A DNA stretch of 64,000 nucleotides from Siphlonurus alternatus (lineage: Eukaryota; Arthropoda; Insecta; Ephemeroptera; Siphlonuridae): positions 38,899,950-38,963,949 of the forward strand of contig OX463781.1 of NCBI GenBank assembly GCA_949825025.1, read 5' to 3'. The position numbers and the translations under genes were made by a program. Position 1 is the first letter of the stretch; each line of letters opens with the position of its first letter. The notes beneath the pieces are model-generated. The model was not told the DNA's origin, did not search any database, and was given only the letters and a program-made list of their open reading frames with translations. Positions 25,046-37,625 of this stretch are shown here, piece by piece.

Positions 25046-27340
25046 GATCAGTGTCTATAACACATCGTGGTATACTGTACATTTAATAACGTTTGTTTGT
25101 TTAATTTATTACAAGGTATACACAGCCTTGGCAAAAAAAATGAAGAAAAAAACACAATATATTATTATTCATTAATTTCATTATGTAAACAAAGTTTTAA
25201 AAAAATAGATAAATTTAGTGAAAAGTGTCCTTATTTAAAATATCTCCCTGATGTTAGGCAACTTGTTTAGCATAAACCTGAAGCAGGTTGCATATTTAAA
25301 AGGGGCAAAGTGACTAAAAATGGTGAGATCATCAAGCAAGTAGGAATAAAGCCGCGTTTTAAACTAAAACTTAAATGCTTTGATATATTCTAAAAATAGA
25401 CTGAACAATCATGACTAGCAATTCTTTCCTATTATCAATATTAAAATTAATACAGATCAATTCCAATAAAAAATTTGTTAAATTGGAGCTCCTCATGTGG
25501 AATAAATATAGTACATGTAACTAATTGGATGTTTTGGTTGCATAAATTTTGCGGTGATTATACAAAACGTTTATAAGACCTTTTAATAATATTTTCTAAT
25601 ATTTTGCTTAAATGTGATGAATAAATATAAAACCAAATCTAAGTTGTCTTAATTATAAACATTTTACCCAATTATTTATTATTTGTTTTAACATTATTTT
25701 TATGAATGACATGCATAGAATATATATTATTTATGCGACATAGAACCGTTTTTAAAGCTGCGATATTTAATTATTTTACCATCGTTTTTTTCTTCAGAGA
25801 TTTTTTTTTTATTTCATGTCATCTTAGCCGAAATATTGTAATAAATAATTAATAATTGCTGGTACAATAATGAAATAGTTTTAGATAAGTTATGTAATTA
25901 AGATTACGCGCAAGTTGAATAACAATTAACTTTCAAAACAATTTATCATGTATATATTATAACATAAATTTGATTTACAATTTTATCGAGTTGAGAAAAA
26001 ATAATGCATACGTTTTTATGGCAGATAAACAAATTATTCAAAATAAAAATAATATTACAAATAATAATATACTAAATCCACACGGTACAATTAACGTAAG
26101 AAAAATAAATATATGATGTGCGAGGAAAAATGATACAAAGTTTTATACAATAAAAAAGAAACATTAAAAAAATCGCGGCTAAGTCTGCCGGCTGCGGGCG
26201 GGCCGGGCCGGGCTACGACCTACTACTAGTAGTGAGAAAAAAGTGTGGGCGGTGAAACTGGCGCCATCGACGCCACATTAAATTTAATGCGTTTTAACGA
26301 AATTTAATTTAAAATTTAACTGTCACAATTTGTCACAAAGATGACGTATTCATCTCGCGATCTGATTCGAAGAAAGGGATCGTCTGTTCTCTGAATCACT
26401 GCTTGCTTGGATAGATGATGTCATATGATGCGTAACTTCAGTCCATGATAATTTTTCTAGAGATATAAGGACGTGAAAAGTGTATTCTTATGATTTAATG
26501 TATTTGAAAGTGATAATGTTAATTTAACCCCAGTACTTATTATTTTAATTTTTTGTTGAAAGGTATATACGTAATTTATACAGTGGTCAAAAAGTGATAT
26601 ATAATTTAGTTCTTTCATTAATTACAACTTTTCCATGGGTATACAAAGATAATTCAATCGTGTGTCCATGCAGAAGTGGCAGTTGAACAGTATGATATAT
26701 TACGTTTCGCCGTGTCTTAAAAGTTCATAAACTCCCGTTTTATAATTTTTTTTTTTAAAAAAGTAATAATTATAATATTACTTGCGCAATTTTTTAATAA
26801 TAAAACAGAGCAGAATTAACTGAATTAAGACAAACAAGTCTTGGTGGGTAAGTGGAATTTATTTTAAAATGATTTATAGTCTTAAATAGACTAGTAGGTA
26901 ATTTTAATATTTGTCCACGATATGTTTTAAAAGAGAAATATTATTTGTATGGCGTATATATATTATTATGAATCAACAAACGGCCAGCTTTACGAGCCGA
27001 ATATTCGAGAAAATATTTTTGGCTGCAAAAAATATCTGCCCCCGCCCCCCCCCCCCCCCCTCCTCACAATAATTTGGTTGCAAATTAGTTTTTTATTGGT
27101 TGCTATGTGAAACGCATCCGCACCAGAAAAACACCGGTCCTTTGAAGCGTATTGAATACGTAAATTAATAATCGATAATTAGACGCATTCGAAGATTGAT
27201 AAAATTCGTATTACAAACATATTTTGGTTACTTGCGTCATCTTTGAATATTGGTATCAAATGAAAGAATATCTTTTAAGCCAAAATTATAAACAGCTTTC
27301 TTTATATAATAAAATAATTCAGTTTATAATATCACTAATT
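25046..27340. other. AT-rich non-coding DNA
   Basis: Long AT-rich stretch without recognised genes. A GGCCGGGCCGGGC patch near 26195 may be a remnant of a GGCCCG-rich element. A balanced patch lies at 26330-26420. A run of about 17 C follows at 27043-27060. Confidence 0.5.
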
Positions 27341-27342
27341 TT

Positions 27343-27367
27343 CAAAAAAAAAAAAAAAAAAAAAAAA
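27343..27367. repeat. Poly-A tract
   Basis: About 24 consecutive A. No recognisable retroelement upstream. Confidence 0.9.
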
Positions 27368-27962
27368 CAGATTGTAGATATAAACTATATAGATTATCAT
27401 GCCTTTAAAATATAAAATGAACGTTATTTTTATTTTATTATAATAATCTTTGTAAAGGATTGTTGGAAAATAGTTCCAATTATTTGTCATATTGTTAAGT
27501 TGACAATGACCTTTAATGACGTCAAGGTCACAAGACCCCTCTTATTTTAAGGGTCAATCCAAGTTAGGGATGAAGAGCAAGTGAGGAATTTCGAGGGTGA
27601 AACCTGTCAATGACAACAAAAGAAGGGGTGTTAGAAAATAGACAAGGCTCACAATAACAACAATGAAGACAGGTGCAGCTTATCTGGCATTGTTGATGTT
27701 GTATTGTCTCTATTATTGTTGCAGCATTTATAAATAGACAAGTAAATTTTAAGCATGTTTCAATTTTTTTAACATTGTTCAAATGCCAAATGTAAGAATA
27801 TTGATATTTTACAGCCTAATTTTATAACAATAGAGGCTTCAATTGTTCCTTATAGTAAATATAATGCCATTAATTTGAAACCATCTTCTACCTTCCATTT
27901 AAGGTTCTTCTGATAATTATGAATCAAGAACTTATTTTCCTCTAAAAAATTCTTTAATGCAA

Positions 27963-27965
<3 letters not shown>
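27368..27965. other. AT-rich DNA with a mixed patch
   Basis: Around 27505-27560 lies TGACGTCAAGGTCAC and a nearby GGGTCAATCCAAG. No gene recognised. Confidence 0.5.

Positions 27966-27997
<32 letters not shown>
27966..27997. repeat. Poly-T tract
   Basis: About 31 consecutive T. Confidence 0.9.
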
Positions 27998-27999
<2 letters not shown>

Positions 28000-28640
28000 A
28001 TAGATTTTGATGAGACGGTTAGAACACCGCAAAATCAGCTGATTAAATACCTTTATAATTTTATTATAAATTAGTTAGTACTTAGTACAGTACAAAATCA
28101 AATAAACATCATAACATTAACTACATTTTACTGTCTGCATCTCAATATGTTGCTTTATTAACTAAATATGAAAATAAATTATAAAAGTAATAACATAATT
28201 ATCCGTTAATAAAAGGTATTAAGTAACTATAGTAATAATTTACTTTGATTTTTCAGTTCTTAGTAAAGCAGGTATGTAGTACACGACACATTACTAATTA
28301 CTGCATACAATTTTTCCTTTCAAGAACTGTAATTACATTTGATTGTATGAAGGTGATATTTTCTTGTAATGAAAAATTGTATAGTGTAATTGCAGCCTCA
28401 TCATATTTAGGCCTTTTTCTTACTGGATTTTAATCATGGCACCTAAATATTATAGAATTTACATGACTTATAATAAATTTGCGCTTATTGAAAGACATGG
28501 AAATTTTACAATAAATTTAAAAATGTTTTACAAACAATTATTTGAAGTACTAATTTCTATGATTTAAAATACAAAATTAGCTAAATATTTATATATACAT
28601 CAGTGTTATTAAGATTTGTTTTCATGATAAAACGAGAGAA
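27998..28640. other. AT-rich non-coding DNA
   Basis: No supported feature. Confidence 0.6.
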
Positions 28641-28757
28641 TAATGGTTGTGTAGGGGATGTTGTTACCCTAAGAAATTACGTTGCAGTAATCAATCAAAC
28701 ATCCCTCTTTCTTCAACATCACGCTGCACAAATTCTTCGTCTTATTACCCCTCGCTA

Positions 28758-28865
<108 letters not shown>

Positions 28866-28986
28866 AGTGATCTTGTGCTACCCACCCACAGGAAGAACCC
28901 AATTTCCAATGTTACAAGCCCCTCTTCGCATAATTTGCAAGTATTTCAATATTTTACTAGAACTAGCTAAAAAAACACATGGTTTC

Positions 28987-29328
28987 TTAAGGATGAATCT
29001 TTACGAGCTGATTGAGATCTAGAATTTGGCCCCTTTTATTTTTTAATAAAACTGAACACTCGTCATCAATAGGTGACATAACAAATTTTGAAGTGGATCT
29101 TTTCCACCAATTTAATTAAGCTGAGGTATAAGTTTAAAATGGATACTGGAAATGGAGCTGTTGTGAGAAAAATATCTCCTTGAATTTTTTGTACAACCCA
29201 TAAGTGATTTATTCATTCTCAATTTTATTAAATTAATTTCATGCAACTTCTTCCGACAGAAATTATAAAAAAATACATATATGGCATTTAAAAGTAATTC
29301 AATAATCTTTTGTAATAAAAGCGATTAA
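28987..29328. mobile_element. TTAA MITE family A, copy 3
   Basis: A 334-bp body between TTAA 28987-28990 and TTAA 29325-29328. It starts GGATGAATCT and shares CATCAATAGGTGACATAACA and GGAAATGGAGCTGTTGTGAG with the family. The right end is diverged. Confidence 0.75.
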
Positions 29329-29394
29329 CCTTTAACAAACTTATTATTATATTGTTACAGTATTATATATATAAGTGCCATCATTGAAGAAATG

Positions 29395-29547
29395 GACGTG
29401 ATTCACGAAGAAGTTATAGCCGGGTTTCTAACCACATTTAGCTTAACTACGTTTAACTAGTTGTTTCAACACTTAAAACAAGTATAGTTAAACGTAGTTA
29501 AGCTAAACGTGGTTAGAAAATTGGCTAACTTCTTCGTGAATCACACT
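29395..29547. mobile_element. Family E hairpin element, intact copy
   Basis: GTGATTCACGAAGAAGTTA pairs with TAACTTCTTCGTGAATCAC, and inner arms carry TTAGCTTAACTACGTTTAAC and its reverse complement. The TTAGCTTAACTACG site here is the undisrupted counterpart of the insertion site at 50820. Confidence 0.85.
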
Positions 29548-29685
29548 CAAAATGTACTACAGTAAATTAAACAAGAGGATATACAGACTTTGTCTTTCCT
29601 TGAATTTTTGACAGTTGCTAGATGGTCACCACATTTTGCACTCTCATGGAAATTCTTATAATAGTCTGAGAATATATTTTTTGGT

Positions 29686-29779
29686 GTGAGAGAGAGGCAA
29701 AGATACAGAGAGATGGAGTGGAGAGACAGAGATGAAGAGACAGAGAAGGAACGAGAGAGACACAGAGAGCGAGAGCGAG

Positions 29780-29850
<71 letters not shown>

Positions 29851-29880
29851 AGACAGACAGAGAGACAGAGGGGGGTGCTG
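29686..29880 (+). repeat. (GA)n microsatellite complex
   Basis: Purine-rich degenerate GA/CAGA tract with a pure GA core at 29783-29849. It is followed by a GC-rich flank to about 30010. Confidence 0.95.
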
Positions 29881-30010
29881 ACTCACCGACCCCAAGACGG
29901 CGGTCCCAGCTGCTGCCCCTGTATATTGCTCCCCCTTCCCCCCCCCATCATCGAGCTTGGTCAACAAGATTCCAGCTGTAAAACTGACCATCACGTCAGC
30001 TCTCTCGCAG
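29881..30010. other. GC-rich unique flank of a GA array
   Basis: Contains CCCCAAGACGGCGGTCCCAG and ends in TCACGTCAGCTC. No coding signature beyond a short open frame. Confidence 0.35.
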
Positions 30011-30190
30011 CATAACTTTTCAAATTATTACAGTTTTATGCAACGCTGAGAATTACATTATTGTTTTATCTACATATTTCAAATTTAAGTAGCTAAAGTT
30101 GCCAGCATAACGTTTAATTAAATATTGCATTTTGTACAGTAGCTTTATTGTTTAAAAAATAGAACAATCATGCACATGTATGTAGGATTA

Positions 30191-30563
30191 TTAAGGTAGA
30201 GATAATACGGATCAGCTGGCCCAATGCTAAAAAAATCCCATTCATAAAAATTATGAAAAAAATTTAAAATATTCTTCTCTACATCCCCTATCAGTAGGTA
30301 AAATATCAGGTATACAAAAACGAGCTAGTTTTCGAGTTATTAATTTTTAAAGTTCTCTAATTTAACATGGAGAAATGGGACTTCCATGTTAAATTGGTCA
30401 ACTTTGAAAATTAATAACTCGAAAACTAGCTCGTTTTTGTATACCTGATATTTTACCTACTGATAGGGGATGTAGAGAAGAACATTTTAAATTTTTTTCA
30501 TAATTTTTATGAATGGGAATTTTTTAGCATTGGGCCAGCTGATCCGTATTATCTCTACCTTAA
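30191..30563. mobile_element. Long-hairpin element, family C, copy 1
   Basis: A 365-bp body (30195-30559) between TTAA sites. The left arm begins GGTAGAGATAATACGGATCA. The right arm is its near-perfect reverse complement over about 175 bp, with a loop of roughly 13 nt near 30372-30384. No coding capacity. A transcript would fold into a long double-stranded stem. Confidence 0.9.
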
Positions 30564-31010
30564 GAACATGGTATTTATTGATGTAGACATGTTTCAAATA
30601 TAATATTTTTTTAATGTTGTACAGAATTTGAACTCTATTTAAGTAATTGAATGTTATATCAATATTTGTAAATAGTTAAGTTGATATTGTTTCTCAGTAC
30701 TTAGTTAATTTTCATGAATTATTATATCGCATGGCAAATATTGTAATATAACATTTTATATTATATTTTTATTTTAAATAATAATGATTAACACCATAAG
30801 AAGTTTACACTCTAAACAATGTGACTAACAATAAGAACTATATCACATACTTTTAAACTGTCGTATCTCAAACGCAGTTGAATACAAGTTACACAATTTC
30901 ATCATAATCATCCATGCCTAAAAGATTCAGTTAGCTCCAGTTTCAAGGATTTTACTTTCAATAAAAGTACCGAATCCTTTTGTTAATAAGTTGAAATGAA
31001 AGTAGAGGAA
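30564..31010. other. AT-rich spacer
   Basis: Spacer between two same-family hairpin elements. No feature. Confidence 0.55.
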
Positions 31011-31341
31011 TTAAGGTAGAGATAATACGGATCAGCTGGCCCAATGCTAAAAAAATCTCATTTATAAAAATCATGAAAAAACTTTAAAATGTTCTCCTCT
31101 ACATCCCCTATCAGTAGGTAAAACATCAGGTATACAAAAACGAGCTATTTCTCCATTTCTCCATGTTAAATTAGAGAACTTTAAAAATTAATAACTCGAA
31201 AACTAGCTTGTTTTTGTATACCTGATATTTTACCTACTGATAGGGGATGTAGAGGAGAACATTTTAATTTTTTTTTCTTAATTTATATGAATGGGATTTT
31301 TTTAGCATTGGGCCAGCTGATCCGTGTTATCTCTACCTTAA
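31011..31341. mobile_element. Long-hairpin element, family C, copy 2 (one arm shortened)
   Basis: TTAA-flanked 323-bp body with the same ends as the copy at 30195. About 45 bp at the tip of the left arm are missing (the AGTTTTCGAGTTATTAATTT segment), so the stem is asymmetric. Confidence 0.88.
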
Positions 31342-31942
31342 AAGTTAATAAGTATTTTTATTATGAAGCAATCAAGCAACAATAAATTTCCATACAAAAA
31401 ATACTATAACAATCATATATATATGAAAAGGAAATATTTTTTTTTCTAAAAGGACATTTTTTTTTTTCGTATATATATAAAATGAACAAAAAAAAAAAAG
31501 AGTTTAATTTGAAATATCATAAATTTTAAATACTGATCATATAGAAAAGTTATCCAAACATTCTCGAAATGAAACAAAAAAATAAAGATAAAAAACACTC
31601 GTTTATCCCAGAGTGATTGATTAGTGCGTCTATAGTGATTAAAAAAACTCAATCACATTTAAATTCCAGACAAATCATTAATGATAAAATCCTCTCTTCA
31701 TTCTCTCTTTTTTTTTACGTTGCTATTTTTTTGTTCTAAACACTCCAGCCCGTTTGTATTTTCTTTTATCTGCTGGTCTAATGTGTATTTAGTTCACACT
31801 GATCCGTGTGGGAAACCATTTGTTTTGTCTAGGCGAGGTATTACCACTTTTGTCTATGTTTTGTCTGATCAGAGCTCTAAATGTAAATTGTTATAACATC
31901 AATGTTAGTATTCTTAAACAAACTTCCTTGATTCGTAACTGT
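31342..31942. other. AT-rich non-coding DNA
   Basis: A 71-codon frame at 31681-31896 shows no known domain. Confidence 0.5.
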
Positions 31943-31990
31943 ATACATTGCATTGTTAGGAAATTATAATTTCCTAACAATGCAATGTAT
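31943..31990. repeat. Perfect 48-bp palindrome without spacer
   Basis: Arms ATACATTGCATTGTTAGG and CCTAACAATGCAATGTAT meet at a central AAATTATAATTT. Every one of the 24 base pairs matches. Confidence 0.95.
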
Positions 31991-32199
31991 TTTAAGTAAA
32001 TAGGTCAATAAAATTATTTACATTTACCATGTTTTAAATAATGTAGAGATGTTTCATAGAAAGCTATGTATTCAAATTTAAGATATTTTAATATTAAATT
32101 TTTATATAGACCGTCTTAAATAAGGTTTTCATGGTTCTATCAATTTAATTAAAATTTGCCAGGATTAAAAATTGTACACTGTTAATTCTGCTTTATACA
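31991..32199. other. AT-rich spacer
   Basis: No feature. Confidence 0.5.
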
Positions 32200-32201
32200 A
32201 A

Positions 32202-32248
<47 letters not shown>

Positions 32249-32251
32249 AAT
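32200..32251. repeat. (AAAT)n array
   Basis: About 12 AAAT units. Confidence 0.95.
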
Positions 32252-32499
32252 AAAAATATATACAAATGATTTGATACTTTAAAAATACCGTTCACAAGTA
32301 TTTGCAAATATTTTTGTTGTTGTTGTATTATTATGATTATTTATTCTTTGATAAGTTTTAAATAATGCATATAAGAGTCTTACATAGAAATGGTATCAAA
32401 TTCTTTAAATTATGAATAAAAAATAAGTACATAAATTATATTAATACGCTATATAAAATACACCTTCCCATTTTTTTATGTGTTTGTAGCAGTGATTGT

Positions 32500-32879
<380 letters not shown>

Positions 32880-34660
32880 ATGAACAGGAGATACACGACT
32901 TTATATACAGAGGGACAGAGATGCCATGGGGTATGAAATCACATACAGTGCGGAACAGAGCGTATATAAGGCCTTACATACACAAAACGTCCTCTTCATC
33001 CCTCTTTCAGTTCGATTTTTCTCCCCCCTTCCCTCGATGATAGCTAGGGAATTAATGGCAAAAATCGCGCTATTGGTGATACCGGGCTGAAATTTTCAGT
33101 ACTTGCTAATAACATCATTTGCATCAACTTTTTTGGCGGATCCCAAAAAAAAGTGTCATACCGTGACCTTGAGTGACCTTTGAACTTTGACCTCTGATTG
33201 ATTTACGTTTGATTTTTTTACAAGGAATCTAAGGCAGATACGAAAAATATTTTCATTAGCAAATATGTTTGTACTAATACGGAGAGTAATTAACAATTTT
33301 TGGAAAAGACCTAAGTCCATAAAAAACAAAATGGCGGCCGATGAATCTTTTATTGACCTCTTTTTTGGCAGCTTTCTTGCTTATTTTAACCAAACTAGCA
33401 AACTTTTTAGCTTAAAATAGCAACTATCAATTGTCTACTATCATTACGATTAAAAAAAATCATAATGCTTGTTGATAAAAGAATAATAACTCGAGATATT
33501 GTAATTTCTACCGTAAAACGAGCACTTATTCCCTATGCTATTATAATACGTTTTTTAACTAAAATCCATACTTTTTGTGACAAAAGCATTAAACATACAG
33601 AAATGATTAATTGCATCATAAGAACCTTAAAAAATACTGTTACCTAAAATTTTGAACCACCCTTGACCCCTGGTGACCTTTCAAAATGGCGCATGTGGAG
33701 AACAGGTAAGTATTATTTTCTGGCAAACCAAAGGTCGGGATAAAGATATATTCCGCAGAAAAGATGCTTAGATGGTTGCAATTATTTAAAAAGGGTCCCT
33801 AATTATTTTCAAAGTGCAATGTTGCCAAATATAGCACCCCTAAAGACCTAAATTTTATTTGACTTTTTTTCAGTTAAAATCGTATAAAATCCATGCTTTC
33901 TGAAAGTGGAGCTTCTGATTTTCAAGCATGATTAATTAACTGGGGTCACGAGAACCAAAAAAATAAGAACCCCCCTCCCCTCACCCCCCCAAAAATTGAA
34001 ACATTTTACGCCTCCTGCCCAGGGTTCTTTAAGCCATGATTGACTCGGGGAATTATAATTATATTTTTTTAGGCCATAGTCAGTGCATTGAAGTAATTGC
34101 AGTTAGTAACCATTTGTCTATAGTATACGTATTTCTAGTAAATAAAAATTAAAACCAAGAGTAATTTTAAGAGTGTCCCTAATAAAAAAAAAAAAAAAAA
34201 AAAATGCTGCGTTTCCAAGTCTTCCTAAAATCTGAGTAATCTATTTCTCGATAAACAAGCATATATGAATCACAACCCTCTTTACTCTTTAAGATATAAG
34301 ATACCAACATATAATTAAGCCTCCCCCCTCTCCCCTGTACATTGCCCCCTAAATTGACTTTACAGAACATGAAGCACCTCTGTCCTCTTCCATTATATTA
34401 AAAAACTCCGCTGGATCACCGTTCTTGCTAATCATATGTCATCAAGGTTACACTGTATACGAATCAATGACAATAATAAAACTATATAAATCTTACTATC
34501 TTAGCCAAATTATAAATGCATTAAAATTAATTTTTATACTTAAATATATTGTTAATCTTTACGGGTACGGGGGGAAATACCTAGAGGGACATATCCCACT
34601 TGTTGGGTTATTACCAACATGCAAGTTGTCTCATAATTAACTCTCTTTAAACGTTTAAAA

Positions 34661-35104
34661 CAACCCGGCAAGGACAATATTGAAGGAACCAGCTCCAAAA
34701 TGTAGTTCAATGCAGCTAAAAAAAACTAACATTGTGAAAATCAGTTTTGAAAAACTTTTCGTGCTGGAAATGTGGAAAATAATAAAATATAGTAATTGGG
34801 AAATCATTTCTTTTTTTTTTTTTTTTTTTCCTCTTGTTGTTGTAGCTATCATAAATACGCAGAGTAACGCAGAACTAACTTTTGATGTTGGTACCTTCAA
34901 TATTGCCCAGGCGCGGATGCAGGGGGGGGGGGGGCTGATATGTTTTATTTAACAAGGGCAATGGCAATATAGGCATTTGCCACACTCCATTTTTTTCTTT
35001 TAACATTGGCCTTATGGAGGAAGCACGTCCCCCCCTTCCCCCTCCCTCCGATTTTTTTTTCTGGATTCACGGCTGATATTGTGATATTGCCCTTGCTGGG
35101 TTGA
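34661..35104. mobile_element. Inverted-end element interrupted by a hAT-like MITE
   Basis: The ends CCCGGCAAGGACAATATTGA and GATATTGCCCTTGCTGGG are inverted. The GGCGCGGATGC element at 34918-35075 lies just inside the right end. I read it as an older MITE that received a later insertion. Confidence 0.55.
34918..35075. mobile_element. hAT-like MITE (GGCGCGGATCC ends), copy 2
   Basis: Starts CAGGCGCGGATGCAGGGG and ends TCTGGATTCACGGCTG. It shares the GGCAATATAGGCATTTGCC and TTAACATTGGCCTTATGGA interior with the copy at 16343 (in reverse). Flanking words ATATTGCC and ATATTGTG are a possible degraded 8-bp duplication. Confidence 0.7.
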
Positions 35105-36643
35105 TTTAAACGTATATATAAAGGGGGTAATGTATGCCTCCGTTGCACCCCCCGAAAGTCGCTCATAAATTAACGTTGCAGATTTGGAGCATTGTGCTTA
35201 TGCACGAACACGTATACCTTTTCCATTTTAGAACCCCGCTGGATCTCCGATCGTACATACTTATATTATACAGATTGTACATATTTATATATTGTACTGT
35301 GAACGAATGGTTAAAAGCATTATCAAAAAATTTAGTGAGCATTATTTATATAAATACAGTGTATTTTTAGCATATATATTTTATAAAACATTTTTATACA
35401 GTATATATTATGCTTGTTTATCGAGAAATAGATTACTCAGATTTTAGGAAGACTTGGAAACGCAGCATTTTTTTTTTTTTTTTTTTTATTAGGGACACTC
35501 TTAAAATTACTCTTGGTTTTAATTTTTATTTACTAGAAATACGTATACTATAGACAAATGGTTACTAACTGCAATTACTTCAATGCACTGACTATGGCCT
35601 AAAAAAATATAATTATAATTCCCCGAGTCAATCATGGCTTAAAGAACCCTGGGCAGGAGGCGTAAAATGTTTCAATTTTTGGGGGGGTGAGGGGAGGGGG
35701 GTTCTTATTTTTTTGGTTCTCGTGACCCCAGTTAATTAATCATGCTTGAAAATCAGAAGCTCCACTTTCAGAAAGCATGGATTTTATACGATTTTAACTG
35801 AAAAAAAGTCAAATAAAATTTAGGTCTTTAGGGGTGCTATATTTGGCAACATTGCACTTTGAAAATAATTAGGGACCCTTTTTAAATAATTGCAACCATC
35901 TAAGCATCTTTTCTGCGGAATATATCTTTATCCCGACCTTTGGTTTGCCAGAAAATAATACTTACCTGTTCTCCACATGCGCCATTTTGAAAGGTCACCA
36001 GGGGTCAAGGGTGGTTCAAAATTTTAGGTAACAGTATTTTTTAAGGTTCTTATGATGCAATTAATCATTTCTGTATGTTTAATGCTTTTGTCACAAAAAG
36101 TATGGATTTTAGTTAAAAAACGTATTATAATAGCATAGGGAATAAGTGCTCGTTTTACGGTAGAAATTACAATATCTCGAGTTATTATTCTTTTATCAAC
36201 AAGCATTATGATTTTTTTTAATCGTAATGATAGTAGACAATTGATAGTTGCTATTTTAAGCTAAAAAGTTTGCTAGTTTGGTTAAAATAAGCAAGAAAGC
36301 TGCCAAAAAAGAGGTCAATAAAAGATTCATCGGCCGCCATTTTGTTTTTTATGGACTTAGGTCTTTTCCAAAAATTGTTAATTACTCTCCGTATTAGTAC
36401 AAACATATTTGCTAATGAAAATATTTTTCGTATCTGCCTTAGATTCCTTGTAAAAAAATCAAACGTAAATCAATCAGAGGTCAAAGTTCAAAGGTCACTC
36501 AAGGTCACGGTATGACACTTTTTTTTGGGATCCGCCAAAAAAGTTGATGCAAATGATGTTATTAGCAAGTACTGAAAATTTCAGCCCGGTATCACCAATA
36601 GCGCGATTTTCGTGAAATTTGGTTGTTAATTCCCTAACTATGA

Positions 36644-37439
36644 TACACATATGGACTATCATGTTTCTATTGAGGCTTACTTTCTTCAGAAACGTACTCA
36701 GACATTTCCCAAGCTCTTCGATTGCAACTTTCGTATAAATTCCTACAATTTGAACGTATAATCGTATATTCTACTTGTAACAACTTTATCTTTATATCAA
36801 ATTTATTTTCCTTTATATATTTATATATTTTTTTTACATAATATGATTTATTTATAATATTATGAAAGAAAATAACTTGTACAAAAAAATTATATTTTTT
36901 ATAAGAAATGACCTTGAATTATTGTTAATATTTTACAAATGATGAAGATGATGTGAAGATTTTTATTACATATATATTATTAGTTTCTCAGATTAGCAAC
37001 TACATCAGCCAAAAATCCTAATATATCATTATTATTCTTTCTGATAGTCAACTTTCTGATCTTCTTGTTTATATTTTTTATATTCAAGATATAAAATCGA
37101 TATTTCTAGCATGCAAAGTTTGAAAATATAAAATATTCAATTTGGTAAAATAATTGTACAAATTCTTTGAATTTTATATCGTAATTATGTATTTTATGTA
37201 AATTTGTATTATATTAATTTTGTTTTAATTTTTAAAATGCAGGCAAATGAAAACTATCGCGTTCAGGCATTCCGTGCATGAATAAAATATAATGTGCACG
37301 ATCACATAAATATATATTTCTTAGAACAAATAAAACACAGCATCAAATCATCCATTAAACACAAATCGACGCCTCGAAATATAAGTTTTAGTATATAAAT
37401 AACTTTTTCGTGCAAAGTATATTATATTCATATTGAATG
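36644..37439. other. AT-rich non-coding DNA
   Basis: No supported feature. Confidence 0.6.
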
Positions 37440-37612
37440 CTATTTCATTGCACTTTTCGGACTTTTACCTTTTGCCGGTGTTCGATGTAATCCTTCTGTA
37501 TGTAGTATGTTGCGATGGTCACTTAGTGTTCATGCACGTCACTAACACTTTCATGTACGTACTACACATATCACTACGTTTCGAGAGTCAACCGCTCTCT
37601 TCCTCAGGTGAT
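37440..37612 (-). other. Unique patch with a CUGANGA...GAAA motif pair
   Basis: Read on the - strand, about 37609-37574 gives CCTGAGGA, then GAGAG and CTCTC around a short loop, then GAAACG. This resembles the catalytic core arrangement of hammerhead ribozymes, which occur in the terminal repeats of Penelope-like elements. Base pairing next to the core is not ideal, and the cleavage-site stem was not found. A weak indication only. Confidence 0.2.
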
Positions 37613-37625
37613 CTGAGATTTTTAT

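Larger units (their letters stand above)
34264..35407. other. Spacer of the long inverted repeat
   Basis: AT-rich, containing poly-T at 34811-34829 and a nest of two inverted-end elements (34661-35104). Short open frames lack any recognised motif. Confidence 0.6.
33037..36643. repeat. 3.6-kb long inverted repeat with 1.2-kb arms
   Basis: The left arm (33037-34263) and right arm (35408-36643) are reverse complements with almost no differences visible. The main one is about 15 extra bases near the outer right end. Both arms encode the same 60-codon frame (33465-33647 + and 36024-36206 -), because the DNA is duplicated. The spacer is about 1.1 kb. Ends resemble TAGYTAGGGAATTAA. No transposase or integrase is visible. 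It could be a foldback-type mobile element or a recent inverted duplication. Confidence 0.93.

Noticed and set aside
33465..33647. Conserved 60-residue protein found twice (also 36024-36206, - strand)
   Set aside because: Identity between the copies simply follows from the near-identical arms of the inverted repeat and is not evidence of selection.
34178..34204. Poly-A near 34183 and matching poly-T near 35470 as retrotransposon tails
   Set aside because: They are the same site in the two arms of the inverted repeat. No retroelement body adjoins them.
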